Assembly (NCBI GenBank): GCA_031289865.1
Contig: JAITOQ010000105.1
Location: 1 to 6,348, forward strand
From: Clostridiales bacterium
GTDB lineage: Bacteria; Bacillota; Clostridia; Christensenellales; JAISNN01
Direction of reading: 5' to 3'
DNA length: 6,348 nt
A model generated the notes under the pieces. That model was not told the origin of the DNA. It saw nothing but the letters and a program-made list of their open reading frames with translations, and searched no databases. Of the stretch, positions 1 through 5,621 are shown piece after piece. Within the stretch, counting starts at the first letter, position 1, and each line of letters begins with the position of its first letter. The translations under genes were made by a program, and so were the position numbers.

Positions 1-68
1 AGCGCGGAGACCTCCGAACCGGCTTGTACAACCCGATAAATGTTGTCCATCAAGAGCAAGACGTCCTG
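1..68 (-). other. Continuation of the beta-subunit reading frame after the amber codon, cut by the window edge
   Basis: Reading on in the same frame after the TAG gives QDVLLLMDNIYR followed by QAGSEVSAL. These correspond to the Walker B region and the following loop of beta (usual form QDVLLFIDNIFRF, then QAGSEVSALLGR). No base has been gained or lost, so the lesion is a single in-frame nonsense codon and not a frameshift. The frame is open to the edge, so the rest of the gene may be intact outside the window. The ordinary beta sequence at the stop position is Glu or Gly (for example FRDVNEQDV in chloroplast beta), and GAG to TAG is one base change. Confidence 0.85.
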
Positions 69-779
69 CTATTTTACGTCGCGGAAATATTCGGCGACGG
101 TGAGCCCCGTATAGGCGACTCTCATTCTCGCTCCGGGCGGCTCGTTCATCTGACCGAAAATAAGCGCGGTGTTTTTGATAACGCCCGACTCGCTCATCTC
201 TTGTATCATGTCGTAACCCTCGCGGCTGCGTTCGCCCACTCCCGTAAAAATCGAATAACCGCCGTGTTCGGCACTGATATTGCGAATCAATTCGAGGATT
301 AGGACGGTTTTTCCCACGCCCGCGCCCCCGAACAACCCGATTTTGCCGCCCTTTGGAAAGGGAATCAAAAGGTCTATGATTTTTATCCCCGTCTCAAAGA
401 CCTCCGTCGTATTGACTTGATCCTCAAACGCCGGCGGGTCGCGGTGAATCGAGAGATTTTGTTCTCCGACTATCGCGCCTTTGTTGTCTATAGGCTCACC
501 CAATACGTTTAGGACGCGCCCTAACGTAGCCTCTCCGACGGGGACGGTTATCGGCTGTCCCGTCGCATATACGTCCGCGTTGTTGGTCATGCCCTCGTTC
601 GCGCCGAGTGCAATCGTCCGTACGACGCCGTTGCCCTTAAGAAGAAGCACTTCGAGCGCGACAAAGCCGCTACCGAGACGTGCGTCCAACCTCTCGTACA
701 CAAAGGGCGCATAATCCGAAAACTTTACATCTACGACAGGTCCTATGACCTGTACGACAACACCTTTTTTATCCGTCAT
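69..779 (-). CDS. atpD: F1 ATP synthase subunit beta, interrupted by an in-frame amber stop
   Basis: This is the catalytic subunit of F1, which makes ATP from ADP and phosphate on the cytoplasmic side of the membrane. Seen: the N-terminal beta-barrel domain begins at VVQVIGPVVDV (residues 7-17), the P-loop GGAGVGKT is at 151-158, the catalytic Glu lies in GVGER (E183), and QMNEPPGAR is at 210-218. Translation stops at TAG after FRDVK (236 residues), whereas the family is about 460-480 long. The Walker B Asp, the rest of the nucleotide domain and the C-terminal lever domain are therefore not in this product. The homologous frame continues directly after the stop. The ATG at 777-779 has AGGA 9 nt upstream and lies 27 bp after atpG. 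Some normally invariant positions differ, such as Tyr189 where REGND is usual. The identity is certain; whether the stop is real is not. Confidence 0.9.
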   Translation of the reverse strand: MTDKKGVVVQVIGPVVDVKFSDYAPFVYERLDARLGSGFVALEVLLLKGNGVVRTIALGANEGMTNNADVYATGQPITVPVGEATLGRVLNVLGEPIDNKGAIVGEQNLSIHRDPPAFEDQVNTTEVFETGIKIIDLLIPFPKGGKIGLFGGAGVGKTVLILELIRNISAEHGGYSIFTGVGERSREGYDMIQEMSESGVIKNTALIFGQMNEPPGARMRVAYTGLTVAEYFRDVK

Positions 780-806
780 TTTTTTGAATCCTTATGGAAT
801 GATGCT

Positions 807-1670
807 CTATATGTTTAAGCTGTTATTTGTGATTTCTATAATGCTCGTAGTAATATTTTCCTGACGGGCGCGGTTGTACTTAATTTTTAGGTCCGCGACC
901 ATTTCTCCCGCATTCTCCGTCGCTTGCTGCATGGTCGTCATTCGCTTAAAATGCTCCGCCGCAACAGATTGAATGAGGGTACTGTAGAGGACGCCCGTGA
1001 GGTATTCGACTATCAAAACGTCCAAAACGCTCTTTTCGTTCGGCTCGAAATGAAATCTCTGCGGCGGTACGGTTTTTCCGTCCGCGTCAACGCTTTCTCC
1101 CTCGTCTATCCTCAACGGCAAAAGCCGCAAAATACTTGGGTGTTGTTTGACAACGGAGGTTTTTTCAGTATAGACGACGTAGATTTTGTCAAAGAGGTTT
1201 TTGTCGTACAGCTCCAAAATATCGTAAGTGATTTTTGCCGCGTCCGCCATCGTGGGATTTTGGGTCGTATGCAAAAATTCGATATCGATACTGATCCCCT
1301 TTGACACGAAAAAATCTCTCGCCATAAGTCCGATAGTGAATACATAAGTTTCTTTACTTTTTTTGATTTCGGAATACGCGAGATTGAGTACTTGACTGTT
1401 AAAATCTCCCGCCATTCCTTTATCTGATGCAATCACGACAAAAGCCGTCCGCTCCCCCTCGCGATTGTCCACATAGCGATGGGAAATTTTGCTTCCGCGA
1501 AAGATACTCGTTATAGTGTTTTGAACCTTTTTAAAATACGCTTGATTGCTCTCGTAACGAACGAGAGCCTTATTCATTTTTGCAACCGAAATGAGCTGCA
1601 TCGCCTTTGTGATTTGGGCGGTGTCCTCGATACTTTTTATTCGGTTTTTTATATCGACAATGTTTAACAT
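807..1670 (-). CDS. atpG: F1 ATP synthase subunit gamma
   Basis: Gamma is the central rotor shaft of F1, which couples c-ring rotation to conformational change in the beta subunits. Seen: an N-terminal coiled-coil helix with IKNRIKSIEDTAQITKAM, a central Rossmann-like region containing VIASDKGMAGDFN, and a C-terminal helix with ATENAGEMVADL and YNRARQENITTSIIEI, all in family order. The product is 287 residues, which is normal. The start was placed at the ATG at 1668-1670 because it has AGGA 5 nt upstream and gives the usual gamma N-terminus. An open extension to a GTG at 1754 encodes only repeat-derived sequence and lacks a convincing ribosome site. The gene is separated from atpA by an unusually long gap of 189 bp and from atpD by 27 bp. 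It ends in TAG, with a TAA five codons later in the same frame. Confidence 0.95.
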   Translation of the reverse strand: MLNIVDIKNRIKSIEDTAQITKAMQLISVAKMNKALVRYESNQAYFKKVQNTITSIFRGSKISHRYVDNREGERTAFVVIASDKGMAGDFNSQVLNLAYSEIKKSKETYVFTIGLMARDFFVSKGISIDIEFLHTTQNPTMADAAKITYDILELYDKNLFDKIYVVYTEKTSVVKQHPSILRLLPLRIDEGESVDADGKTVPPQRFHFEPNEKSVLDVLIVEYLTGVLYSTLIQSVAAEHFKRMTTMQQATENAGEMVADLKIKYNRARQENITTSIIEITNNSLNI

Positions 1671-1675
1671 CTTTT

Positions 1676-1679
1676 TCCT
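1676..1679 (-). promoter_or_regulatory. Ribosome binding site deciding the atpG start
   Basis: AGGA on the minus strand, 5 nt before the ATG at 1668-1670. It supports starting gamma there and not at the upstream GTG, and it lies just outside the repeat composite that fills the rest of the gap. Confidence 0.6.
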
Positions 1680-1740
1680 ATATTTTTTTAATGCAGAATG
1701 CAGAATTGCGGATTTTAAATAAGTCGGTGTCTTATTGTAT

Positions 1741-1762
1741 GGGACGATGGCCACCTCGTCCC
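1741..1762. repeat. Perfect inverted repeat with 7-bp arms
   Basis: GGGACGA (1741-1747) and TCGTCCC (1756-1762) are exact reverse complements around an 8-base loop. There is no T-run after it on either strand, so it does not look like an intrinsic terminator. It lies inside the composite element between atpA and atpG. Confidence 0.7.
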
Positions 1763-1784
1763 GAATCCGAATAATAAAGCGGGT

Positions 1785-1811
1785 GTCATTCTGAGCGAAA
1801 CGAAGAATGAC
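1785..1811. repeat. Perfect inverted repeat with 8-bp arms, GTCATTCTGAGCG type
   Basis: GTCATTCT (1785-1792) and AGAATGAC (1804-1811) are exact reverse complements around GAGCGAAACGA. From memory, the GTCATTCTGAGCGAAGCGAAGAAT pattern is a common dispersed intergenic repeat in several bacterial phyla; I cannot check this here. No T-run follows on either strand, so a simple terminator is unlikely. Confidence 0.65.
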
Positions 1812-1859
1812 AACGGCTTTTTGTATTCTGCATTAAAATAAATCCGCAATTTTCAACTT

Positions 1860-3725
1860 TCAATTTTCAACTTTCAACTTAAAATACGTCAAATACTGCC
1901 CCGCCGCCTCGTCGATCTTGTCCGTGACTTCCTTTAAGAGGCGGTTGGTTTCTTTCAGCTTTGCGAGAGCTTCGGGCGCGACGGTTTCGACATATTTATA
2001 CAAGCCGTCGAGGTATTTCGGGACTTTGTTAGGTTCGACCTCTTTGACGTGACCGCCGATAACCGCATAGAGCGAAACAATCTGACGCTCCATATTCATA
2101 TGGAAATATTGCTGTTGTTTGAGAGCCTCCGTCGTGCGTTTCCCGTGTTCGAGTACGTCGCGTGTCGTTTGGTCGAGATCGGAGCCAAACTGCGAAAAGA
2201 CCTCGAGCTCTCTGTAATGCGCGAGATCGAGTCTTAGCTTTCCGCTGACCTGTCTCATAGCCTTTACTTGCGCGGATCCTCCTACGCGTGAAACCGACAA
2301 GCCGACGTTGATTGCGGGACGGATACCCGAATTAAACAATTGGGATTCCAAAAAGATCTGCCCGTCCGTGATAGAGATTACGTTCGTCGGAATATATGCG
2401 GAAATATCCCCCGCTAAAGTTTCGATGATAGGGATAGCCGTCATAGACCCGCCGCCGCGACCTTCTGACAGCTTTGCGGCGCGCTCCAAAAGCCGCGAAT
2501 GGAGATAAAATATATCGCCGGGGTACGCCTCTCTACCCGACGGACGCTTTAAGAGGAGCGATAGAGTACGGTAGGCTACGGCGTGTTTTGAGAGGTCGTC
2601 ATAGACCACCAAAACGTCCTTGCCTCCCGCCATAAATTCCTCAGCCATAGCGCAGCCCGTAAACGGCGCAATGTATTGGAGGGGCGCGGAGTCGTTTGTG
2701 CTTGCCGACACCACCGTCGTATACGACAGCGCGTCATAGTCCGCAAGATCCTTGACGGTCTTTGCGACGCTCGATGCTTTTTGTCCGATAGCGACGTATA
2801 TGCAATAGACGTTTTTGCCCTTTTGATTGAGGATAATGTCTACCGCAATCGCGGTTTTTCCCGTTTGGCGGTCGCCGATGATCAATTCGCGCTGTCCCTT
2901 TCCGATAGGTATCATGGAATCAAGCGCGAGAATACCCGTTTCGAGAGGCTCGTTCACGGGCCCTCTGTCCACGATAGGCGGCGCGGGGGCTTCTATTCTG
3001 CGCCGTTTTGAGGTGTGAATATCGCCCTTTCCGTCGATCGGCATTCCTAGCGGATCTACAACACGCCCGAGTAACGCCTCGCCCACCGGAACTTCTACGA
3101 CCTTTCCCGTCGAATATATAATCTCGTCGGTCTTTACCGCGTCTTGATTACCGAGCAAGACCGCGCCTACCGCGTCTTCCTCAAGGTTCATCGCAATAGC
3201 GTACCGCTCCGAATCGATACGGAGAAGTTCGCCGTACATACAACTCTTTAAGCCCGATATTTTGATGACTCCGTCAGATGAGGAAACTATCTTTCCTCCG
3301 TGGATTACGTCGTAATCGCGGACGTATTCCTTTATCTTGTCTTTAAAGGATGCAATTCCTCCGCCCTCCGCGTCGCTCTGCACCGCCCCGCCGACAGAAT
3401 CTATCCGCTCTTCCGCATAGCTTTTTAAGACGCTTTTTAAGCCCTCCAGACCCGTCAAATCGCCCGCCGTCTGTGAACGGAGGGCTTCGATATCGATTTC
3501 CCTAAAGCCCTTTAAAGAGTCCTTGATTTTTGTCAATGCGGAGGCATAAGTCGCGTCATAGACTTGTTCGCCGTCCACGATCATAAGCCCGCCGATAATC
3601 GACGCGTCCACAATAAAAGAATACGAAGTGTCCTCCGCATACTTATCCTTTAACGCGTTTATAATCTCGCTTCTTTTTTTATCGCCGAGCGTTTCCGCCG
3701 ACTTTATCGTTACAATTCTCGCCAT
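1860..3725 (-). CDS. atpA: Fused delta C-terminal domain and F1 ATP synthase subunit alpha
   Basis: Residues 1-72 match the C-terminal domain of delta/OSCP: the first beta strand ARIVTIKSA, then VDASIIGGLMIVDGEQVYDA (39-58) and a closing helix LTKIKDSLK. A linker with a predicted helix (about 75-110) and a Gly-rich stretch (118-123) leads to alpha, which begins near 124. Alpha is complete: GDRQTGKT P-loop (284-291), VLVVYDD (371-377), the Arg finger in SVSRVGG (R480) and a helical C-terminal domain. Length is 621 residues against about 500-515 for normal alpha. In the complex alpha forms the non-catalytic part of the F1 hexamer, while delta's C-terminal domain docks the b stalk. The ATG follows the atpF stop by one base (TAG-T-ATG) with no clear ribosome site, suggesting translational coupling. 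The delta N-terminal domain (about 105 residues) is absent. The last codons and the TGA stop lie in a repeat. Confidence 0.95.
   Translation of the reverse strand: MARIVTIKSAETLGDKKRSEIINALKDKYAEDTSYSFIVDASIIGGLMIVDGEQVYDATYASALTKIKDSLKGFREIDIEALRSQTAGDLTGLEGLKSVLKSYAEERIDSVGGAVQSDAEGGGIASFKDKIKEYVRDYDVIHGGKIVSSSDGVIKISGLKSCMYGELLRIDSERYAIAMNLEEDAVGAVLLGNQDAVKTDEIIYSTGKVVEVPVGEALLGRVVDPLGMPIDGKGDIHTSKRRRIEAPAPPIVDRGPVNEPLETGILALDSMIPIGKGQRELIIGDRQTGKTAIAVDIILNQKGKNVYCIYVAIGQKASSVAKTVKDLADYDALSYTTVVSASTNDSAPLQYIAPFTGCAMAEEFMAGGKDVLVVYDDLSKHAVAYRTLSLLLKRPSGREAYPGDIFYLHSRLLERAAKLSEGRGGGSMTAIPIIETLAGDISAYIPTNVISITDGQIFLESQLFNSGIRPAINVGLSVSRVGGSAQVKAMRQVSGKLRLDLAHYRELEVFSQFGSDLDQTTRDVLEHGKRTTEALKQQQYFHMNMERQIVSLYAVIGGHVKEVEPNKVPKYLDGLYKYVETVAPEALAKLKETNRLLKEVTDKIDEAAGQYLTYFKLKVEN
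3354..3369 (-). promoter_or_regulatory. Possible internal ribosome site and ATT start at the delta-alpha boundary
   Basis: On the minus strand GGAGG (3369-3365) lies 8 nt before an in-frame ATT (3356-3354, codon 124), and a second GGAGG (3362-3358) almost touches the ATT. Starting at codon 124 would give an alpha of 498 residues beginning IASFKDKIKEY, close to canonical length. ATT is a rare but known start codon, as in infC of E. coli. The caution is strong: the bases also encode a Gly-rich linker (EGGG), and Gly codons easily create GGAGG by chance. Confidence 0.25.
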
Positions 3726-3726
3726 A

Positions 3727-4215
3727 CTATTTCGTCCATTCGTTTAAGCAATCGCCGATCACCTTTTCGGTGTCGGAGGCTTTAATTTCGCGAAGCAAAA
3801 TTTTGCCCGCGATATCCACCGCGATATCCGCGACCTCGTTTTTAAATTCGGCTTTCATCTTTGCTTTTTCAAACTGCATATCGTTGCCCGCTTTTTCCAC
3901 GATGATTTTTGCACTTTGCTTCGCCTCGTCGATGATGACCTTTGCGGTAAGCTCCGCGGCAACGGCGGCTTCCTCGTTGATACGCGCAACCTCGTTGTTG
4001 GCTTTTGCCAAAAGCCCCGAATACTCCGCTCTCATCTGCTCGACCTCTTGCGATTTTGCGGAAATGTCGTCCTCTTTTGCTTGATACTCGTCCGAACGCC
4101 GCTTCATAAAGCCCTTGACGCGCTTAAACACGGCAAAGTAAACTATTACGACGATGATCGTAATAGCCGCCAAATGCAGTAAAAATTCGGTTAAAGTTAT
4201 TCCCAATGCTTCCAT
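3727..4215 (-). CDS. atpF: Fo ATP synthase subunit b (peripheral stalk)
   Basis: Subunit b forms the membrane-anchored dimer of the peripheral stalk, which holds F1 still against the rotor. Seen: a single N-terminal membrane helix (about residues 8-30, LLHLAAITIIVVIVYFAVF) followed by a long charged, heptad-rich helix (about 32-135) and a short C-terminal segment with DIAGKILLREI. The product is 162 residues, the usual length. The ATG at 4213-4215 has GGAG 6 nt upstream. The gene ends in TAG one base before the delta-alpha start. Its C-terminus looks complete and contains no delta N-terminal domain, so this is not a b-delta fusion like the mycobacterial one. Its natural partner is the delta C-terminal domain now carried by alpha. 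Confidence 0.95.
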   Translation of the reverse strand: MEALGITLTEFLLHLAAITIIVVIVYFAVFKRVKGFMKRRSDEYQAKEDDISAKSQEVEQMRAEYSGLLAKANNEVARINEEAAVAAELTAKVIIDEAKQSAKIIVEKAGNDMQFEKAKMKAEFKNEVADIAVDIAGKILLREIKASDTEKVIGDCLNEWTK

Positions 4216-4227
4216 GTTTCACTCCGT

Positions 4228-4264
4228 CGTTTCCAAAGTCCGCTATTTATGCGGCGCGGAAACG
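4228..4264 (-). promoter_or_regulatory. Hairpin in the atpE-atpF leader, just before the atpF ribosome site
   Basis: The outer arms 4228-4234 and 4258-4264 are exact 7-bp complements (CGTTTCC and GGAAACG on the minus strand). Inside them, 4240-4243 and 4251-4254 pair as CCGC and GCGG around a 7-base loop. The structure ends three bases before the GGAG site of atpF (4222-4225). No T-run follows, so it is not a terminator. Inference: it could lower atpF translation relative to atpE, or protect the atpE end of the message, which would fit the many c and few b subunits needed per complex. Confidence 0.5.
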
Positions 4265-4317
4265 CAAAAAACTATTACTAATGCGAATTGCAATATTATT
4301 GCTTGCAAATACCAAAA

Positions 4318-4599
4318 CTATTTAAGAATAAAGACAATCAAGATGACGACAAAGATTGCGTAAATAGCAATGGTTTCGGCAAACACCAACCCGAGCATGT
4401 ACGCGCTCCTGATCTTGCCTTCCGCGTCGGGCTGTCTTGAGATCGCCTCGACGGCTTTTCCCGCGGCGATACCGATACCGACGCCCGCTCCCGCTGCGGC
4501 AAGGATAGCGAGTCCCGCACCGATAGCTTGTAAGCCCGTCCCCACGGAAACGTCGGCAAGAATACCGACAAATTGTAAAACCGATAATAAAGTGTTCAT
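4318..4599 (-). CDS. atpE: Fo ATP synthase subunit c (rotor ring)
   Basis: Subunit c is the two-helix hairpin protein that forms the ion-carrying membrane ring. Seen: helix 1 with the packing motif GAGVGIGIAAG (37-47), the polar loop RQPDAEGK (55-62, contacting gamma and epsilon), and helix 2 with the ion-binding carboxylate E75 in FAETIAIY. Length is 93 residues, slightly long because of about 20 hydrophobic residues before helix 1. Position I44 is where Na+-type rings such as that of Ilyobacter tartaricus have Gln32, while the Thr and Tyr after the carboxylate are kept. This leans towards protons but is not decisive. The ATG at 4597-4599 has a strong AGGAG 6 nt upstream. The gene ends in TAG. 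Gaps on both sides are long (98 and 102 bp) for an atp operon. Confidence 0.96.
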   Translation of the reverse strand: MNTLLSVLQFVGILADVSVGTGLQAIGAGLAILAAAGAGVGIGIAAGKAVEAISRQPDAEGKIRSAYMLGLVFAETIAIYAIFVVILIVFILK

Positions 4600-4618
4600 A
4601 TGTTACTCCTTTTGTTAA

Positions 4619-4690
4619 GTTGAAAGTTGATAGTTGTTAGTTGAAAATTGCGGTTTTTATTTCTTTGTTTTTTATCCGTCATTCTGCATT
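4619..4690. repeat. Heptamer repeat element between atpB and atpE
   Basis: On the plus strand four heptamers GTTGAAA, GTTGATA, GTTGTTA, GTTGAAA (4619-4646) lead into ATTGCGG (4647-4653), an AT-rich stretch, and TCTGCAT (4683-4689). The same design, four heptamers then ATTGCGG, occurs on the opposite strand at 1844-1878. The ATGCAGA/TCTGCAT module is also shared, but its orientation relative to the heptamers differs between the two sites. This repeat fills most of the atpB-atpE gap without touching either gene. Confidence 0.7.
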
Positions 4691-4697
4691 AAGAGAA

Positions 4698-5474
4698 TTA
4701 CTCGATTACCTCACCGGTAAACAGTGAAACCAACGTCCCGAATACATAGGTCTGTATGAGCGCGTGAAAGACAGTCAAGACCGTCCCTATTACGCCCGCT
4801 ACGACAAGTCCGATAGGCACAGCCCAAATCGACACCCCTATCGTAAGACTTAACAAGCTGTCGACGACGATATAGAGGAGGTCTGCGATAAGCATTCCGC
4901 TCAATATACTTCCGTAAAGCCTTAACGCCATCGAAAACGGCAGAATAAAATCGCTCAAGGTCTTGACCGCTCCTACCATAATCCCGCCCGCACCCTTTTC
5001 GGACTGAAATTGTGCTTTGAGCCGTCCTCCGACCCCTTTCTTTTTTATGCCCAAAATTTGGATTGTCATAAATGCGATAAAGCCGATAGCAAGTCCCGCG
5101 TTTAAGTCCGAAAAAATAGGCTTAAGCCCCACGACCTCTATCACCGTCCCCAAAAAGATGTACGCCCCGACTCCCAAAATCACGGGCGCAATGTATTTTG
5201 AGTAGGAATGCGTCGAGTCCTTTGCCATCTTTTCAAAAAAAGACACGACCTTTTCGAGAACGAGTTGCATTCCCTTAGGAACGGCTTTGTATTCTCTGAG
5301 AAATACAAACCGTATCAAAAGACACAAGACCGCGACGATCGCCACCACGATAAACGCGCTGATGACGCCCGGACCGAGCTTCATTCCGAAAATCTCCGTT
5401 TTTTCGGGAGAGAGTGCCTCCCGTAGTATCTCGGAAATATCCTTTCCCTCTGCGGCAAAAATACTTTGAAACAT
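4698..5474 (-). CDS. atpB: Fo ATP synthase subunit a (ion channel stator)
   Basis: Subunit a is the membrane stator that provides the ion half-channels and the essential Arg facing the c ring. Seen: five or six membrane segments (about 36-59, 94-117, 124-143, 174-205, 215-252), the DLNAGLAI motif (123-130), the essential Arg in ALRLYG (R185) and the Gln in LIQTYVF (Q241). The usual RLFGN reads RLYGS here, a mild oddity. Length is 258 residues, normal for the family. The ATG at 5472-5474 was chosen because AGGGG lies 5 nt upstream. The frame is open upstream to a TTG at 5537, but no ribosome site supports that start. It is the first gene of the operon; no recognisable atpI precedes it. Confidence 0.95.
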   Translation of the reverse strand: MFQSIFAAEGKDISEILREALSPEKTEIFGMKLGPGVISAFIVVAIVAVLCLLIRFVFLREYKAVPKGMQLVLEKVVSFFEKMAKDSTHSYSKYIAPVILGVGAYIFLGTVIEVVGLKPIFSDLNAGLAIGFIAFMTIQILGIKKKGVGGRLKAQFQSEKGAGGIMVGAVKTLSDFILPFSMALRLYGSILSGMLIADLLYIVVDSLLSLTIGVSIWAVPIGLVVAGVIGTVLTVFHALIQTYVFGTLVSLFTGEVIE

Positions 5475-5479
5475 AGTTT

Positions 5480-5484
5480 CCCCT
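5480..5484 (-). promoter_or_regulatory. Ribosome binding site deciding the atpB start
   Basis: AGGGG on the minus strand, 5 nt before the ATG at 5472-5474. It favours a 258-residue subunit a over the 279-residue reading from the TTG at 5537. Confidence 0.6.
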
Positions 5485-5592
5485 ATTACTCCGTAAAACG
5501 TAAAGAATTTGATTGCACGGAGTACTATTCGTAACAATAAAAGTGCCGAGAAAAAAACGAAAAGGCATTCCGCTCTTTTAACGACGTTTTTT

Positions 5593-5621
5593 ATTTTACT
5601 CCTATTCTTTTAAAAAAGCAA
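5593..5621 (-). promoter_or_regulatory. Candidate sigma-70-type promoter of the atp operon
   Basis: On the minus strand TTGCTT (5621-5616) and TAAAAT (5598-5593) are 17 nt apart. The -10 box matches 5 of 6 consensus bases, the -35 box only 3 of 6. It lies between the terminator at 5746-5778 and atpB, and would give a leader of about 110 nt. The AGGAG inside its spacer is not followed by a usable start codon, which agrees with it not being a ribosome site. The rest of the 336-bp gap 5475-5810 is AT-rich with no convincing gene. Confidence 0.4.

Larger units (their letters stand above)
1690..1880. repeat. Composite repeat element between atpA and atpG, overlapping the atpA 3' end
   Basis: Plus-strand order: two ATGCAGA heptamers (1691-1704) followed by ATTGCGG (1705-1711); a hairpin at 1741-1762; a hairpin at 1785-1811; then in the reverse sense TCTGCAT (1827-1833), CCGCAAT (1844-1850) and four TTTCAAC-like heptamers (1851-1878). 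The outer parts are thus partly inverted copies of each other: TAATGCAGAAT and ATTGCGGATTT occur at both sides in opposite orientation. On the minus strand the heptamers read GTTGAAA, GTTGAAA, ATTGAAA, GTTGAAA, then ATTGCGG. The element contains no convincing reading frame of its own. Its edge enters atpA and provides the stop codon. Related sequence occurs at 4619-4690. Inference: a short, non-coding mobile or recombinogenic element; the exact ends are uncertain. Confidence 0.75.

Noticed and set aside
69..71. General reassignment of TAG to an amino acid
   Set aside because: atpE, atpF and atpG end in TAG at family-typical lengths. Readthrough of atpE would add a third hydrophobic stretch to subunit c, which is implausible.
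481..714. Plus-strand open frames opposite beta and other atp genes
   Set aside because: They lie antisense to well-conserved genes, show no recognisable domains and have no consistent ribosome sites.
807..1754. Longer gamma starting at GTG 1754
   Set aside because: The extra 28 residues are translated repeat sequence, and the ATG at 1668-1670 has AGGA at proper spacing and gives the family's normal N-terminus.
1848..1880. Heptamer array as a CRISPR or iteron-type origin
   Set aside because: The 7-base units have no spacers, no cas or replication genes are near, and it lies within an operon with a related copy elsewhere.
3727..4215. Delta N-terminal domain hidden at the end of atpF (b-delta fusion)
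   Set aside because: Subunit b has normal length and a normal C-terminus and stops one base before the delta-alpha start; there is no room for about 105 further residues.
4698..5537. Longer subunit a starting at TTG 5537
   Set aside because: No ribosome site precedes the TTG. The ATG at 5472-5474 has AGGGG 5 nt upstream and gives a normal length.
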